Positions 1-8,185 of a DNA stretch of 64,000 nucleotides are shown in pieces. Each line of letters opens with the position of its first letter. Within the stretch, counting starts at the first letter, position 1. Under the pieces are notes generated by a model, which was not told where the DNA came from, searched no databases, and saw only the letters and a program-made list of their open reading frames with translations. Position numbers and translations under genes: made by a program. The stretch comes from Paenibacillus_AA sp045062745 (GTDB lineage: Bacteria; Bacillota; Bacilli; Paenibacillales; NBRC-103111). The stretch spans positions 1 through 64,000 of the forward strand of contig NZ_JBJGED010000009.1 of the NCBI RefSeq assembly GCF_045062745.1, given 5' to 3'.

Positions 1-57
1 CCCGTGGACAAACCCATCATACCGAGGCGCTCCTTTTTTGGCAAAGGCTATTTCTTA

Positions 58-145
58 GCCCTAACAGGAAGGTTCAACGAACAATGGCAACCGATCGTGT
101 GCCGGCTGCCGTCACGTCGTGGCTGAACTATCGTTCTTCGTTAGC
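58..145 (-). repeat. attC-like hairpin element E1
   Basis: On the + strand the element runs from GCCCTAAC (58-65) and GGTTCAAC (71-78), through a GC-rich stem-loop (about 86-110, GGCAACCG against CGGCTGCC), to CTGAAC (123-128) and GTTAGC (140-145). The outer CTAAC/GTTAG and inner GTTCAAC/CTGAAC pairs have the nested R''-L''-loop-L'-R' layout of integron attC sites. It follows the stop codon of the small membrane gene to its right. The spacing between nested boxes is asymmetric, as in attC. This copy shows the architecture best. It is assigned by pattern only. Confidence 0.7.
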
Positions 146-171
146 GGAACAACTAACTTTTCGAATATTAA

Positions 172-465
172 TTAATCATTTCTTTTAAATATGGAATAAG
201 AAAAATAAATCACTCCACCAACACCTAAAATCATTGATATACCAAACAATATCCATACTATTTCCACAACAGTATCACTAGGACCGTTACCCACTGGACC
301 AACTTTTGGTTCAAAAAATTTATTTAATTTCCATATACCATAGAAAATGAGAAATATTGATGCGAGCAGTCCAACAAAATTTTTCTGTTTAATATTACGC
401 CCTCCATTCGTACTGATATTGAAGTAACTTCGGTCATTACACTTAACAAACAGATAATACCACAT
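172..465 (-). CDS. small two-TM membrane protein, hypothetical
   Basis: I do not recognise a family. The product has two hydrophobic segments (FVGLLASIFLIFYGIW and VEIVWILFGISMILGVGG) separated by a polar Pro/Gly-rich loop, and a basic C-terminus ending FKRND, so it should sit in the membrane. The start is uncertain. An ATG at 465 is given, but it lies right at the edge of repeat element E2 and has only a weak AGGA upstream. A much better ribosome site (GGAGGG, about 6 nt upstream) precedes an ATT codon at 393, which would give a 73-residue protein beginning with KQKNF. The gene lies between two hairpin elements, like a cassette gene. Confidence 0.6.
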   Translation of the reverse strand: MWYYLFVKCNDRSYFNISTNGGRNIKQKNFVGLLASIFLIFYGIWKLNKFFEPKVGPVGNGPSDTVVEIVWILFGISMILGVGGVIYFSYSIFKRND

Positions 466-468
466 ATT

Positions 469-553
469 GGAACTATCCTGCCCGTTAGTCGAACGAGGTA
501 GCCGATCGATTCGCCGGCTGCCTCGACATGTCATAATATTGAGCTAATATACC
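469..553 (-). repeat. attC-like hairpin element E2
   Basis: The left arm on the + strand is AACTATCCTGCCCGTTAG (471-488). A strong stem follows (GAGGTAGCCG.. against CGGCTGCCTC, 495-524), then a degenerate right arm TTGAGCTAATATACCC. The element lies between the 5' end of the small membrane gene and the stop of the Nudix remnant. Confidence 0.7.
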
Positions 554-560
554 CGAGAAC

Positions 561-938
561 TCAATATTCCAATAAGTTCCGGTTTCGAAGCTCTTCGGCT
601 AAACGATATAGTTCAGCTAAATCATGTCTTCCTTTTTGTTTGAATTTTTCAGATGCTTCTTCAACGGAAATTTTTTCCACAGCGATAACTCTTTCGCCAT
701 CGTTAGGAATTTGAGGACTTGAGAATAGCTCCACGTTGCCATATCCCACAAGGCGAAAAAATTGTGGATGTGGTAAGTGAGGTTTGTATGCTTGATTATG
801 TTTTGAAAAACATTTCCATGCCCCGAATGGCTCAAATGTATGTAAAATAGCTCCAGCCTCTTCCATTAACTCCCGTCTTAAAGTATCACGGAAATTCTCA
901 TCTTTCTCCAATGTCCCGCCTGGTATTTCCCAATAACG
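561..938 (-). pseudogene. Nudix hydrolase, 5'-truncated by repeat E3
   Basis: The open frame contains a complete Nudix box (GGTLEKDENFRDTLRREL followed by MEEAGA), matching GX5EX7REUXEEXGU, so the ancestral enzyme hydrolysed nucleoside-diphosphate-linked substrates. Coding similarity begins at RYWEIPGGT, directly against hairpin element E3. The usual N-terminal strands of about 30-50 residues before the box are missing, and the upstream in-frame codons are element sequence up to a TAG at 957-959. There is no ATG or clear ribosome site; a TTG inside the Nudix box (911) is the only ordinary start codon. I infer a fragment captured or cut at the element boundary and probably inactive. The C-terminus ends normally at a TGA at the next element. 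Confidence 0.75.
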
Positions 939-940
939 CT

Positions 941-1030
941 GAACTATCCTGCCCAGCTACTTCAACGGAGAACGGCAGCCGATCTTTGGGCCGGCTGCCG
1001 TCGTGTCATGATTGAACTATCGTGTCCCGT
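941..1030 (-). repeat. attC-like hairpin element E3
   Basis: The left arm GAACTATCCTGCCCAGCTAC (941-960) is followed by TTCAACG, a perfect stem ACGGCAGCCG/CGGCTGCCGT around 972-1000, and the right arm TTGAACTATCGTGTCCCG. It overlaps the 3' end of the amidase gene, whose TAG stop is inside the right arm, and on the other side directly abuts Nudix codons. It is the clearest copy for locating both boundaries. Confidence 0.75.
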
Positions 1031-2501
1031 CCATTTCTGGTGGACGACGGATTAGTGTTGCCTGCTCAAAACTATAGGCGATGCTGATTAGCGTGGGCTC
1101 ACTTAAAGCCCTCCCGGAAAAGACAACACCAAATGGCCCCTGCGTCGAATCGCCATCACCATCAATTGTTCCTTTTGCTGAATAACCGGCGGGCACCGTA
1201 ATAAGGGGATACCCTAACCGGGCAGCAATGTACATGCCATCAACGTCACCGGGTAACATTAAAGCATCTAAGCCGTGTTGATCGAGTACATAGTCAATCC
1301 CTTGCGTTACAGCCGGATAGTTATATTCTTGTCGTTTAAGTTGATATGTTGTCTCGTTTAGCGCATTTTGTTCCGAACGAATCAGATTATCTTGGCCAAA
1401 CTTCAATGCGGATGCAGCGTGTTTCTGATTGTAAGCTATCAGATCTTGAAGAGAATGTACGGGCATATCCGAGTTCAACTTTGATAAATAGCGATTCAGG
1501 CCTGTTTTGAATTCGTAGCAGATAACATCATTGTTCCATGGATGCTGTTCCAAATGGAGGTCCACAGGATCGATAACTGTAGCACCTTGCTCACGCAGAA
1601 CATTAATGGCGGATTCCATGATGGAAAGTCTTTCTTCATCCAACGACCGATAGTAATGTCTAGGAATCCCAATTCGAGTTTTACACAGAAAGTCTCGGTC
1701 TAGATATGTTGTGTAGTCATGAAAAGTACGATGTGTGCTAGTCCAAGTTGCCTTATCGTTTTCGTCAATCCCGACGATTGCCCCAAGTAGAATCGCTGCA
1801 TCAGTGACTGTCTTTGAAATCGGTCCTGGCGTATCCTGACTTATAGAGATTGGGATAATTCCGCTGCGGCTCGCAAGCCCTACAGTAGGTTTTATTCCGA
1901 CGAGAAAGTGTTGGCTGGCCGGCCCAATAATCGAACCTGCGGTTTCTGTTCCGATCGCTGCTGCTGTCAGATTCGCCGCTACGGCTGCAGCCGATCCTGA
2001 ACTTGATCCGCTGACGAAGAGCTTGCCAGGTCCATATGGATTCAACACATATCCTCCTCTGGAACTGTATCCAGCTGGCATACGATTGGACATAAAGTTC
2101 GACCACTCGGTCATATTGGCCTTACCTAGAAGAACAGCGCCAGCAGCCCGGAGCTTTGCGGCTACGAACGCATCTTCAGGAGCAAACGACTCAGCCAATG
2201 CGATTGAACCAGCGCTCGTATGCATCCGGTCGTACGTATCGATGTTATCCTTTAGCAGGATTGGAATTCCGTGCAGCGGCCCCCTACTACCTGTTGTATT
2301 TCGCTCAAGGTCAAGATTCCTTGCTATTTCAAGAGCATCTGGATTGATCTCTAATACGGCATTGATCAGAGGATTATACCTATGAATGCGTTCGATATAT
2401 GCAAGCACGAGGGCTTCGGATGTACATTCACCCGAAGACATTGCCTTTTGCATGCTCACCAAATCGGCTTCTTGAATCCAATCTTGTAAGTTGATGCTCA
2501 T
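1017..2501 (-). CDS. amidase-signature family hydrolase
   Basis: This 494-residue protein belongs to the amidase signature (GatA/FAAH-like) family, which hydrolyses C-N amide bonds with a Ser-cisSer-Lys triad. The triad is visible: Lys84 in ILLKDNID, Ser166 in the VSGSSSGSAAAV glycine/serine loop and Ser190 in GTETAGSI. The 24-residue Ser-Ser spacing is that of the family. Length is normal. The start ATG at 2501 has a GGGGG stretch 11 nt upstream. The last residues (DGTR) and the TAG stop are encoded by repeat element E3, so the original C-terminus may have been replaced. No GatB or GatC neighbour is present, so tRNA amidotransferase function is unlikely; the substrate is unknown. It lies in the accessory array beside the integrase. 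Confidence 0.9.
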   Translation of the reverse strand: MSINLQDWIQEADLVSMQKAMSSGECTSEALVLAYIERIHRYNPLINAVLEINPDALEIARNLDLERNTTGSRGPLHGIPILLKDNIDTYDRMHTSAGSIALAESFAPEDAFVAAKLRAAGAVLLGKANMTEWSNFMSNRMPAGYSSRGGYVLNPYGPGKLFVSGSSSGSAAAVAANLTAAAIGTETAGSIIGPASQHFLVGIKPTVGLASRSGIIPISISQDTPGPISKTVTDAAILLGAIVGIDENDKATWTSTHRTFHDYTTYLDRDFLCKTRIGIPRHYYRSLDEERLSIMESAINVLREQGATVIDPVDLHLEQHPWNNDVICYEFKTGLNRYLSKLNSDMPVHSLQDLIAYNQKHAASALKFGQDNLIRSEQNALNETTYQLKRQEYNYPAVTQGIDYVLDQHGLDALMLPGDVDGMYIAARLGYPLITVPAGYSAKGTIDGDGDSTQGPFGVVFSGRALSEPTLISIAYSFEQATLIRRPPEMDGTR

Positions 2502-2652
2502 ATATTAAAATACCCCCGGTACTTGTAAATTTTCGGACAACAGTAATATGGTAACATGCTGCCTTGCCAAGGGTATAGGTAAAGTTTTGAGTAGATAAGA
2601 ATGTATCGGTTGGGCATCGCAGTAGAGCTTGTATTTTCCCGAAGGTTAATGT

Positions 2653-2716
2653 TGTAACTAAAGTAATCTGCCCAATAGTTAAATGGCGGCTGGCACAAAA
2701 GAAGGATCCCCCGCTA
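2653..2716 (-). repeat. degenerate copy of the hairpin element (E4)
   Basis: GTAACTAAAGTAATCTGCCC, AATAGTT, GGCGGCTGGC and a closing CCCGCTAAC recall the arms and core of the better copies, but pairing is poor. It sits between the integrase stop and the amidase start. The rest of 2502-2652 shows only an unconvincing 66-codon frame. Confidence 0.3.
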
Positions 2717-2723
2717 ACATACC

Positions 2724-3566
2724 CTAGAAAAATCGGCGATATAGTTCTCTCCGACGTTCTCCGCGGAGCTGCGCATAGATCTGAGTGGTCGATGCTTTTT
2801 CGTGTCCTAGCATGCCTTGAATAAAATCTAAAGGCACTCCGTTATCAAGTAGCTGGCATGCATAGGTATGACGGAATCGATGGGGATACACATTCGCCTC
2901 AATAGCTCCACGATCTGCCAGTCGCTTTACGGCCCACCTGAGCGTTGGAATGGCCATTCGCTTAACAGGATTTGTATCCGTTGCAAATAAGGCTTTACAC
3001 GCGTCCTCACGACTAGCTAAATACTTCTTCAACCATACTTTACATTCCGTGGTGAAGTATACTTCTCTTTGCTTTGAACCCTTCCCATTTACAATGGCAG
3101 AGCAGTTGTCCCAGTTTAAATCCTCAATGTTTAATTTCTCAACCTCTCCAATACGACAGCCCGTGCTGTATAGAAACTCAAGCAACGCTCTTTCCCTTAG
3201 CGTCTGACATGAGATTTTTAAATGAATTACATCCTCTTCCACCAAAAACTTCGGAATTCGCTTATCCATTTTGGGCTCTCGTAGTTTGAGGGAAGGATTG
3301 TTAGGTAAATAAGTTTCTTCAAATGCAAAACGAAATAGGGATCGCACAAAACGAATGCGGTGCCCTAAGCTGCTTGGCTTTAAACGCTCGGACTGCTTAG
3401 CTAAGTACTCCTTGAGTAGATTCAGTGTAATATCAGTAATTTCGACATCACCAAGATCTGTAACTAACATCTTGAGCTGCAGAGAATAAGCTTTCAATGT
3501 GTTTGGACTGAACCCTTGAATTCGCTTGTCCGCCTCGTATTGACGCCAAAGCTCGCTTAAAATCAT
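2724..3566 (-). CDS. Xer-like tyrosine recombinase/integrase
   Basis: This 280-residue tyrosine recombinase has an N-terminal SAM-like core-binding domain (about 1-100) and a C-terminal catalytic domain. Catalytic residues are all present: Arg138 in GCRIGE, a Lys in the GKGSKQR hairpin, His229-x-x-Arg232 in HRFRH, His255 in LGHEK and the nucleophile Tyr264 in TQIYAQ. The ATG at 3566 is chosen because GGAGG lies 7 nt upstream; a longer frame to 3590 would include that ribosome site. It is short, like XerC/XerD, and lacks the extra helix insertion typical of IntI integron integrases. It lies within the array of hairpin elements, flanked by E4 and E5, making it the obvious candidate to recombine them, though this is inferred from position only. 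Confidence 0.93.
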   Translation of the reverse strand: MILSELWRQYEADKRIQGFSPNTLKAYSLQLKMLVTDLGDVEITDITLNLLKEYLAKQSERLKPSSLGHRIRFVRSLFRFAFEETYLPNNPSLKLREPKMDKRIPKFLVEEDVIHLKISCQTLRERALLEFLYSTGCRIGEVEKLNIEDLNWDNCSAIVNGKGSKQREVYFTTECKVWLKKYLASREDACKALFATDTNPVKRMAIPTLRWAVKRLADRGAIEANVYPHRFRHTYACQLLDNGVPLDFIQGMLGHEKASTTQIYAQLRGERRRELYRRFF

Positions 3567-3587
3567 AATAAAACCTCCTATATAGAG

Positions 3588-3655
3588 CAACTAGTTCTAG
3601 TTTGCTTCAAATAGAAGGTTTTAGACTTATTGGTTCAACTAGCGTACCCTTTAGC
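3588..3655 (-). repeat. degenerate copy of the hairpin element (E5)
   Basis: It ends on the + strand with GGTTCAACTAGCGTACCC then TTTAGC (3632-3655), clearly the right arm of the family. The left half (CAACTAGTTCTAG, CTTCAAATAGAAG) is diverged and the GC-rich core is lost. It lies just upstream of the integrase start. Confidence 0.45.
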
Positions 3656-3663
3656 AGAACATT

Positions 3664-3795
3664 CTAGAGGTGGGCCTTATGGTAAAGCTTATAATATTCA
3701 TCCTTCGTCAACCCATACAAAATAGAATCATGATATTTCCCATTCGGGTAGAATACTTGACGGCGAACCCCTTCTTGAACGCATTCAACCATCAT
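3664..3795 (-). pseudogene. C-terminal fragment of a GNAT acetyltransferase
   Basis: A 43-codon frame opens with ATGATG, overlapping the TGA of the upstream GNAT gene, and ends TAG. It contains VQEGVRRQVFYPNGKYHDS followed by ILYGLTKDEYY, the recognisable last strand and tail of RimI/RimJ-like GNAT acetyltransferases (typically E-G-hydrophobic-R-R ... G-x-Y-x-D-x-hydrophobic-x-Y/M). The acetyl-CoA binding part is absent, so it cannot be an active enzyme. It is a relic of a second, different GNAT gene joined to the 3' side of the one above. Confidence 0.65.
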
Positions 3796-4664
3796 AACGT
3801 CTTACACCACACAAACATATTACCGAGTTCTTGGAAGCCAACTCGCGTATAGACGCGCATCGCGTCATCGGGTTCAAGGTCAAGCGTCCACATTCCTCCG
3901 TGATTGATGTATAGTTTGCTGACTCCTGCTTCCTTCAGGCGTCGCATACACTCGTACAACAAGTTAGTGGCCAACCCACGTTCCCGGTGCGAAGGAGTCG
4001 TTCCGAACGGTTCGATAATGGCAATATTATTATCATTGTCTAGCCAGACATTCGCGAATCCGACGACTTGATTCGTTTCATCTACTACGACCAAATCCCA
4101 TTCTTGCCGGTATGTTGGAGAGGACATCAAGCCATGATAAATATTCATATCCGGCGCTGTCAGCCCCGCAGATCCGCTCATAATGATGACTTTTTGTTCT
4201 AAATCGCCGGACTCGATCCGACGTACCTTGTATCCTTCGGGAAATTGCGGAACTTGGTTCGCGACCTCCAAATCCATAATGCCGGAGTACATGTACCACG
4301 TATGCTGCTCGTACCCTCTCGCCTTCAGCGTCTTTACTCTAGGCTGGTCTTCAACGTAAGCCCAAATATAGACCTCACGTCCGCTTCGGTCTTCGAGCGA
4401 AAGGCCGCAATAATGTCTCTCCGCCCATGCGAAAATTTCGTCTTCCAAGTGAACGTATTCAGGTCCCGTGAAGCAGTAAAGGATGCGGTTATGTCCGGGC
4501 CAGATTGCCCCGACAATCGTTTCGTCGTCGACCTCACACACCGTCAGATTTTGAAAGAACTTCTCTCCACCAAAGGCGCGGTTGTAATCGAAATCCCCCA
4601 AACTCGGATAAAACCGACGGTTCGGGTCGGCAAACTTTTTAGATAGCACCTTGCGTAGCGCCAT
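3792..4664 (-). CDS. GNAT family N-acetyltransferase, probably 5'-truncated
   Basis: The predicted 290-residue product has a C-terminal GNAT fold: strand and binding region around IEPFGTTPSHRERGLATNLL (R-x-R-G-L-A type acetyl-CoA loop), then MRVYTRVGFQELGNMFVW. A second GNAT-like half precedes it (GREVYIWAYVEDQPRVKTLK). It would transfer acetyl from acetyl-CoA to an unknown amine. The ATG at 4664 has a poor ribosome site. The frame remains open upstream, but there it overlaps another gene's reading frame, and the first residues (MALRKVLSKKF) enter the family pattern partway, so about 25-30 N-terminal residues appear lost at a junction near 4650. Its TGA overlaps the ATGATG of the GNAT fragment downstream. 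Confidence 0.7.
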   Translation of the reverse strand: MALRKVLSKKFADPNRRFYPSLGDFDYNRAFGGEKFFQNLTVCEVDDETIVGAIWPGHNRILYCFTGPEYVHLEDEIFAWAERHYCGLSLEDRSGREVYIWAYVEDQPRVKTLKARGYEQHTWYMYSGIMDLEVANQVPQFPEGYKVRRIESGDLEQKVIIMSGSAGLTAPDMNIYHGLMSSPTYRQEWDLVVVDETNQVVGFANVWLDNDNNIAIIEPFGTTPSHRERGLATNLLYECMRRLKEAGVSKLYINHGGMWTLDLEPDDAMRVYTRVGFQELGNMFVWCKTL

Positions 4665-5117
4665 GTACGTTCCCAAGGAAGAGTTGATAATAAGACTTAT
4701 CTGACTCGATGGGCTTGTTTTCAAGGTATGAGTAAACAATTTGTCCCTTTTTACCTGGCAGGATATCAAATAAATAATCCTCGGGGAACTGAAGTAGGAA
4801 GCACATCTTTTTCCCTTCGTATTCCGAGGGGCTTTCGTCTCGAAGTGTCCCTTCATTAGTTTTGAAAATGATGACTTTAAAATTTCTTTGGTATTTTTCT
4901 AGAAATCCATCATTTCCCAATAAATAAACCAAAATAAAGTAAACAGGGATAATTACCAATCCGGCATGGTAATAAAAATGGCGATTGCAGCACGGTAATC
5001 ATTAGAGCCACCGAAAGCAACTGTTATTCAAGAGGAAATATGCAAAAACTGAAGTGAGGCTAGGGAAATAATCCCCAAGCCTCCTATTGTCAACAGTCCC
5101 GAATAAGCGAGCTTCAT
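4639..5117 (-). pseudogene. frameshifted remnant of a membrane protein gene
   Basis: Three successive reading frames on the minus strand look like one broken gene. A 29-codon start (MKLAYSGLLTIGGLG, ATG at 5117, GGGAGG further upstream) stops at 5028. Next comes a stretch encoding AIAIFITMP, and then a third frame with VIIPVYFILVYLLG and a soluble tail (FLEKYQRNFKVIIFK to PIESDKSYYQLF) that runs into the GNAT gene. Together they give two or three hydrophobic segments. The family is unknown. The 3' end is cut at the same junction that truncates the GNAT gene. Confidence 0.45.
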
Positions 5118-5230
5118 TAGAATCGTTATGCAAGCCTCCCAGCTTGTAATCTACCTTGTAATTATCATATCGAATGCTTAAAAAACGAACTAACACTTAG
5201 ACGACCATCTCGATAGCATTATTCCAACTC

Positions 5231-7435
5231 CTATGAACGCATCATACGATCCTGCAAAGTCCCATCAGCCTCTTGCTTGTTCACGATTGACTCGCCTTCC
5301 ACGTCGACATTCGGCAAGATGCGGTTCAGCCATTTCGGCAAATACCAGGCGGAGCGGCCAATAAGCGTCATGACGGCCGGCACGATCGTCATCCGGACGA
5401 TGAAGGCGTCGAACAGAATGCCGAAGGCAAGGGCAAGGCCCATCGATTTAATCATCGTGTCTTCCGCAAATATAAAGCTTGCAAATACCGAAATCATGAT
5501 CAAGCCTGCGGAGGTAACGACGCTTCCGCTGCTTTTCAAACCGAAGAGCACGGCTTTTTTCGCATCGCGCGAATGGATAAATTTCTCGCGCATCCGGCTC
5601 ACAAGGAATACCTCATAGTCCATCGCTAATCCGAACAAGATCGCTGCCACCAACAGCGGCAGGAAATTCAGTACCGGACCCGGCACGGGGATTCCAAACA
5701 AACCGGCCATATGGCCGTCCTGAACGACGAAAACGACGAATCCGAGCGTTGCCGCAAGCGTAAGCAGATAGCCTAACAGGGCTTTGAGCGGTACAAGTAT
5801 GGAACGAAAAACCATCATGAGAAGAATCAAGGCAAGGCCGACTACAAGAGAAGCGAATACAGGAAGCGCGTGGTTCAGCTTGTCCGTAATATCGATATTG
5901 ACCGCCGTGCTTCCGGTCACCATCAGTTCGACATGATTTTGCCGCATGGTCTCGTCCGAAAGTTTACGAATGTCGTACACCAAATTGGCTGTTTTGAGGT
6001 CATGCGGGCCGGTTCCCGGCAGTACCGTTATTATTGCGGTATCGCCGTCCGGACTCATAACGGGCTCCGTTGCCATTACAACATTGTCTAGTTTGCCCAG
6101 AGCTTCTCTTGCTGACGCAATGTCCGCTTTGGCATGATCGGCAGTCTTCGCTTGCATGACAACCACAAGCTGCGCTTGGTATCCGGGTCCAAAGCCTTCC
6201 GCGATCAAGTCGTAGCCGCGCCGCCCGGTCGTCTCTTCAGATTTCAAGCTATTGTCAGGAAGACCGGTGTGCAGGTGCAAGGCAGGAAGACTGATGAACG
6301 CCAGCACCAAGATGCCCGCAAGCGCCGTCGGCAACGGAAATTTGTTCACAAACCGGCCCCATGCATTCGACTCGGCATTCGCTGTCGGCTTCGGCTTTTT
6401 GATCGGCATATCCGGCGCCAACTTGGGACGAATCCGCTCGCCAAGCATGCCTAGAACTGCAGGAACGATGAAGATCGCAACCAGAACCGCTGTGAAGACG
6501 GTTAAAGCTGCCGCGAGACCCATCATGGTAATAAAGGGAATATTGGTTACGGCCAAGCCCACAAGAGCGATAATAACGGTACAGCCGGCAAATACGACCG
6601 CGCTGCCAGCGGTTCCTGTGGCAATGGCAATCGATTCATGAACGGATCTGCCCTCGGACATATTTTGCTGGTGGCGCGAAATAATGAACAGGCCATAGTC
6701 GATCCCGACCGCAAGGCCGAGCATAACGGCAAGCGTCAGGGAGACCGAAGACATATCGACGTAATTCGAAGCAACGATAATCCCCATGATTCCGATGCCT
6801 AGTCCGATCATCGCGGTAACAATCGTGAACCCTGCCGCCAGGATGGAACGGAACATGAAAATCAGAATAAGGAACGCGATTGCTATGCCAACGATTTCGG
6901 AAACTCCGCCAATTTCAAGCGATTCGAAGCTGACCGAGCCGCCGATTTCCGTTTGCACGCCATGGGCCCGCGCTTGCTCGACGCTTGATAAGACCATCTC
7001 TTTGGACGCTTCCGTCACATCCTCCGCCTGAGAACGATAGGTAACATTAGCATACCCAATTTCTTTCGTTTGACTGATCGTTCCGGCATTGTAGGGACTT
7101 GCCACCGAGGCGACCGATTCGTCCTTGGAGATCGCATCCAACGTTTGCTTGACAATCTGACGCATCGACTCCGTTTCAAGCGTTTGTCCGTCGGGCGCTT
7201 TAAATATGATTTGTACGGTACCGTACTCGGCCGCCCCGCTTGTATGGAATTTTTCGCCAATGACGGTAGCCGCCTGTTCGGATTTGGTGCCGGGGATCGA
7301 CATGTCGCCGGTGAAAACCGCTCCCATCCTTAACCCGATTAGTGCTGTAATCAGCAAGACGGCCAGGCCGCCGAAAAAAACGGACTTCGGTTTCCTGGCT
7401 GCCCACCGACCGATGCGATACAATAATTTCGCCAT
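5231..7435 (-). CDS. ydfJ: MMPL/RND-superfamily transporter (YdfJ-like)
   Basis: This 734-residue membrane protein has the two-fold MMPL layout: a first TM, a large extracytoplasmic loop, a block of five to six TMs (from EIVGIAIAFLILIFMFRS), then the same arrangement again (GILVLAFISL, loop, FASLVVGLALILLMMVFRS). The motif GLAVGIDYGLFIISRHQ and its second-half partner ILFGLAMDYEVFLVSRMRE contain the charged TM residues that couple proton flow to export. Start ATG at 7435 has GGAGGAGATTGGAGT immediately upstream. A NarL-type response regulator and kinase lie directly upstream, the same order as B. subtilis ydfH-ydfI-ydfJ, so it is probably their target. The exported substrate is not known. Confidence 0.92.
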   Translation of the reverse strand: MAKLLYRIGRWAARKPKSVFFGGLAVLLITALIGLRMGAVFTGDMSIPGTKSEQAATVIGEKFHTSGAAEYGTVQIIFKAPDGQTLETESMRQIVKQTLDAISKDESVASVASPYNAGTISQTKEIGYANVTYRSQAEDVTEASKEMVLSSVEQARAHGVQTEIGGSVSFESLEIGGVSEIVGIAIAFLILIFMFRSILAAGFTIVTAMIGLGIGIMGIIVASNYVDMSSVSLTLAVMLGLAVGIDYGLFIISRHQQNMSEGRSVHESIAIATGTAGSAVVFAGCTVIIALVGLAVTNIPFITMMGLAAALTVFTAVLVAIFIVPAVLGMLGERIRPKLAPDMPIKKPKPTANAESNAWGRFVNKFPLPTALAGILVLAFISLPALHLHTGLPDNSLKSEETTGRRGYDLIAEGFGPGYQAQLVVVMQAKTADHAKADIASAREALGKLDNVVMATEPVMSPDGDTAIITVLPGTGPHDLKTANLVYDIRKLSDETMRQNHVELMVTGSTAVNIDITDKLNHALPVFASLVVGLALILLMMVFRSILVPLKALLGYLLTLAATLGFVVFVVQDGHMAGLFGIPVPGPVLNFLPLLVAAILFGLAMDYEVFLVSRMREKFIHSRDAKKAVLFGLKSSGSVVTSAGLIMISVFASFIFAEDTMIKSMGLALAFGILFDAFIVRMTIVPAVMTLIGRSAWYLPKWLNRILPNVDVEGESIVNKQEADGTLQDRMMRS

Positions 7436-7506
7436 ACTCCAATCTCCTCCCAATATTTCTTTCTGGTATGGAGATCATTATATCGGGCGGCGGCAGTTTC
7501 GAAATC

Positions 7507-7541
7507 GTCCGATCGGGCATGCCCGTTATGTACCTTTGGGC
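7507..7541 (-). promoter_or_regulatory. putative YdfI-type tandem operator
   Basis: Read on the minus strand, two direct repeats lie upstream of the MMPL gene: GCCCAAAGGTAC (7541-7530) and GCCCGATCGGAC (7518-7507), separated by 11 bp. They match 11/12 and 10/12 of the consensus GCCCRAAYGTAC that I recall for the tandem YdfI site upstream of B. subtilis ydfJ. Position between regulator and transporter gene fits activation of the transporter. Confidence 0.55.
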
Positions 7542-7543
7542 AG

Positions 7544-8185
7544 TTAGATATATCCCTGCTCGACCGCGATCGCAACCGCCTGCGACCGCGAATCCACGCC
7601 TAATTTATTATAAATGCTGGTCAAATGCGCTTTGACGGTACGTTCCGATATGCCCATGTCCGAGGCGATTTCCTTGCTCCGAAGCCCTTGGACAACAGCT
7701 TGCAGCACTATTCTTTCCTTATCCGACAAAATCGCGGTTCCCGCCGACCGGACTGGCGTTTCTTTCGTCTGCTTGATGGCAAACACTCTCGCCGTGATCT
7801 CGGGCTGAAGCAGCGTCTCCCCCCGCATAGCGGAGTCGATCGTTCTGAACAAATGGTCTCTACCCGTATCCTTCAGCAAATATCCTTTGGCGCCTAACGC
7901 CAAACCGTTGATCATCAACTTGTCTTCATTGTAGGTGGTCAAGATCACGACGGGAATGTCGATCCCCCGCGCGTTCAATTGCTCCATCATCTCGAGTCCG
8001 CCCATCACCGGCATATTGAGATCCATCAAAATGACGTCCGGCGACAGTTCTTCCAGCAAGCGGAGAGCGGCCGCTCCGTCCGCGGCTTCTCCAATCACCT
8101 CATAGTCGTCGCACGTTTCCAATATCAGCTTCAATCCCTCTCTGACCACATAATGGTCGTCGACAATCATGATTTTACAACTCAT
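7544..8185 (-). CDS. ydfI: NarL/LuxR-type response regulator (YdfI-like)
   Basis: This 213-residue protein has an N-terminal receiver domain with the acidic pair in MIVDDH, phospho-acceptor Asp55 in ILMDLNMP and a conserved Lys in YLLKDTG. A C-terminal LuxR-type helix-turn-helix follows (LSDKERIVLQAVVQG, SERTVKAHLTSIYNKLGV). It overlaps the 3' end of the kinase gene by about 10 bp, which implies translational coupling. A 108-bp gap with two operator-like repeats separates it from the MMPL transporter gene that it likely activates. Confidence 0.93.
   Translation of the reverse strand: MSCKIMIVDDHYVVREGLKLILETCDDYEVIGEAADGAAALRLLEELSPDVILMDLNMPVMGGLEMMEQLNARGIDIPVVILTTYNEDKLMINGLALGAKGYLLKDTGRDHLFRTIDSAMRGETLLQPEITARVFAIKQTKETPVRSAGTAILSDKERIVLQAVVQGLRSKEIASDMGISERTVKAHLTSIYNKLGVDSRSQAVAIAVEQGYI

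Noticed and set aside
2498..2698. 66-codon minus frame between integrase and amidase
   Set aside because: No ribosome site, low-complexity Tyr-rich product, and it overlaps a degenerate repeat element.
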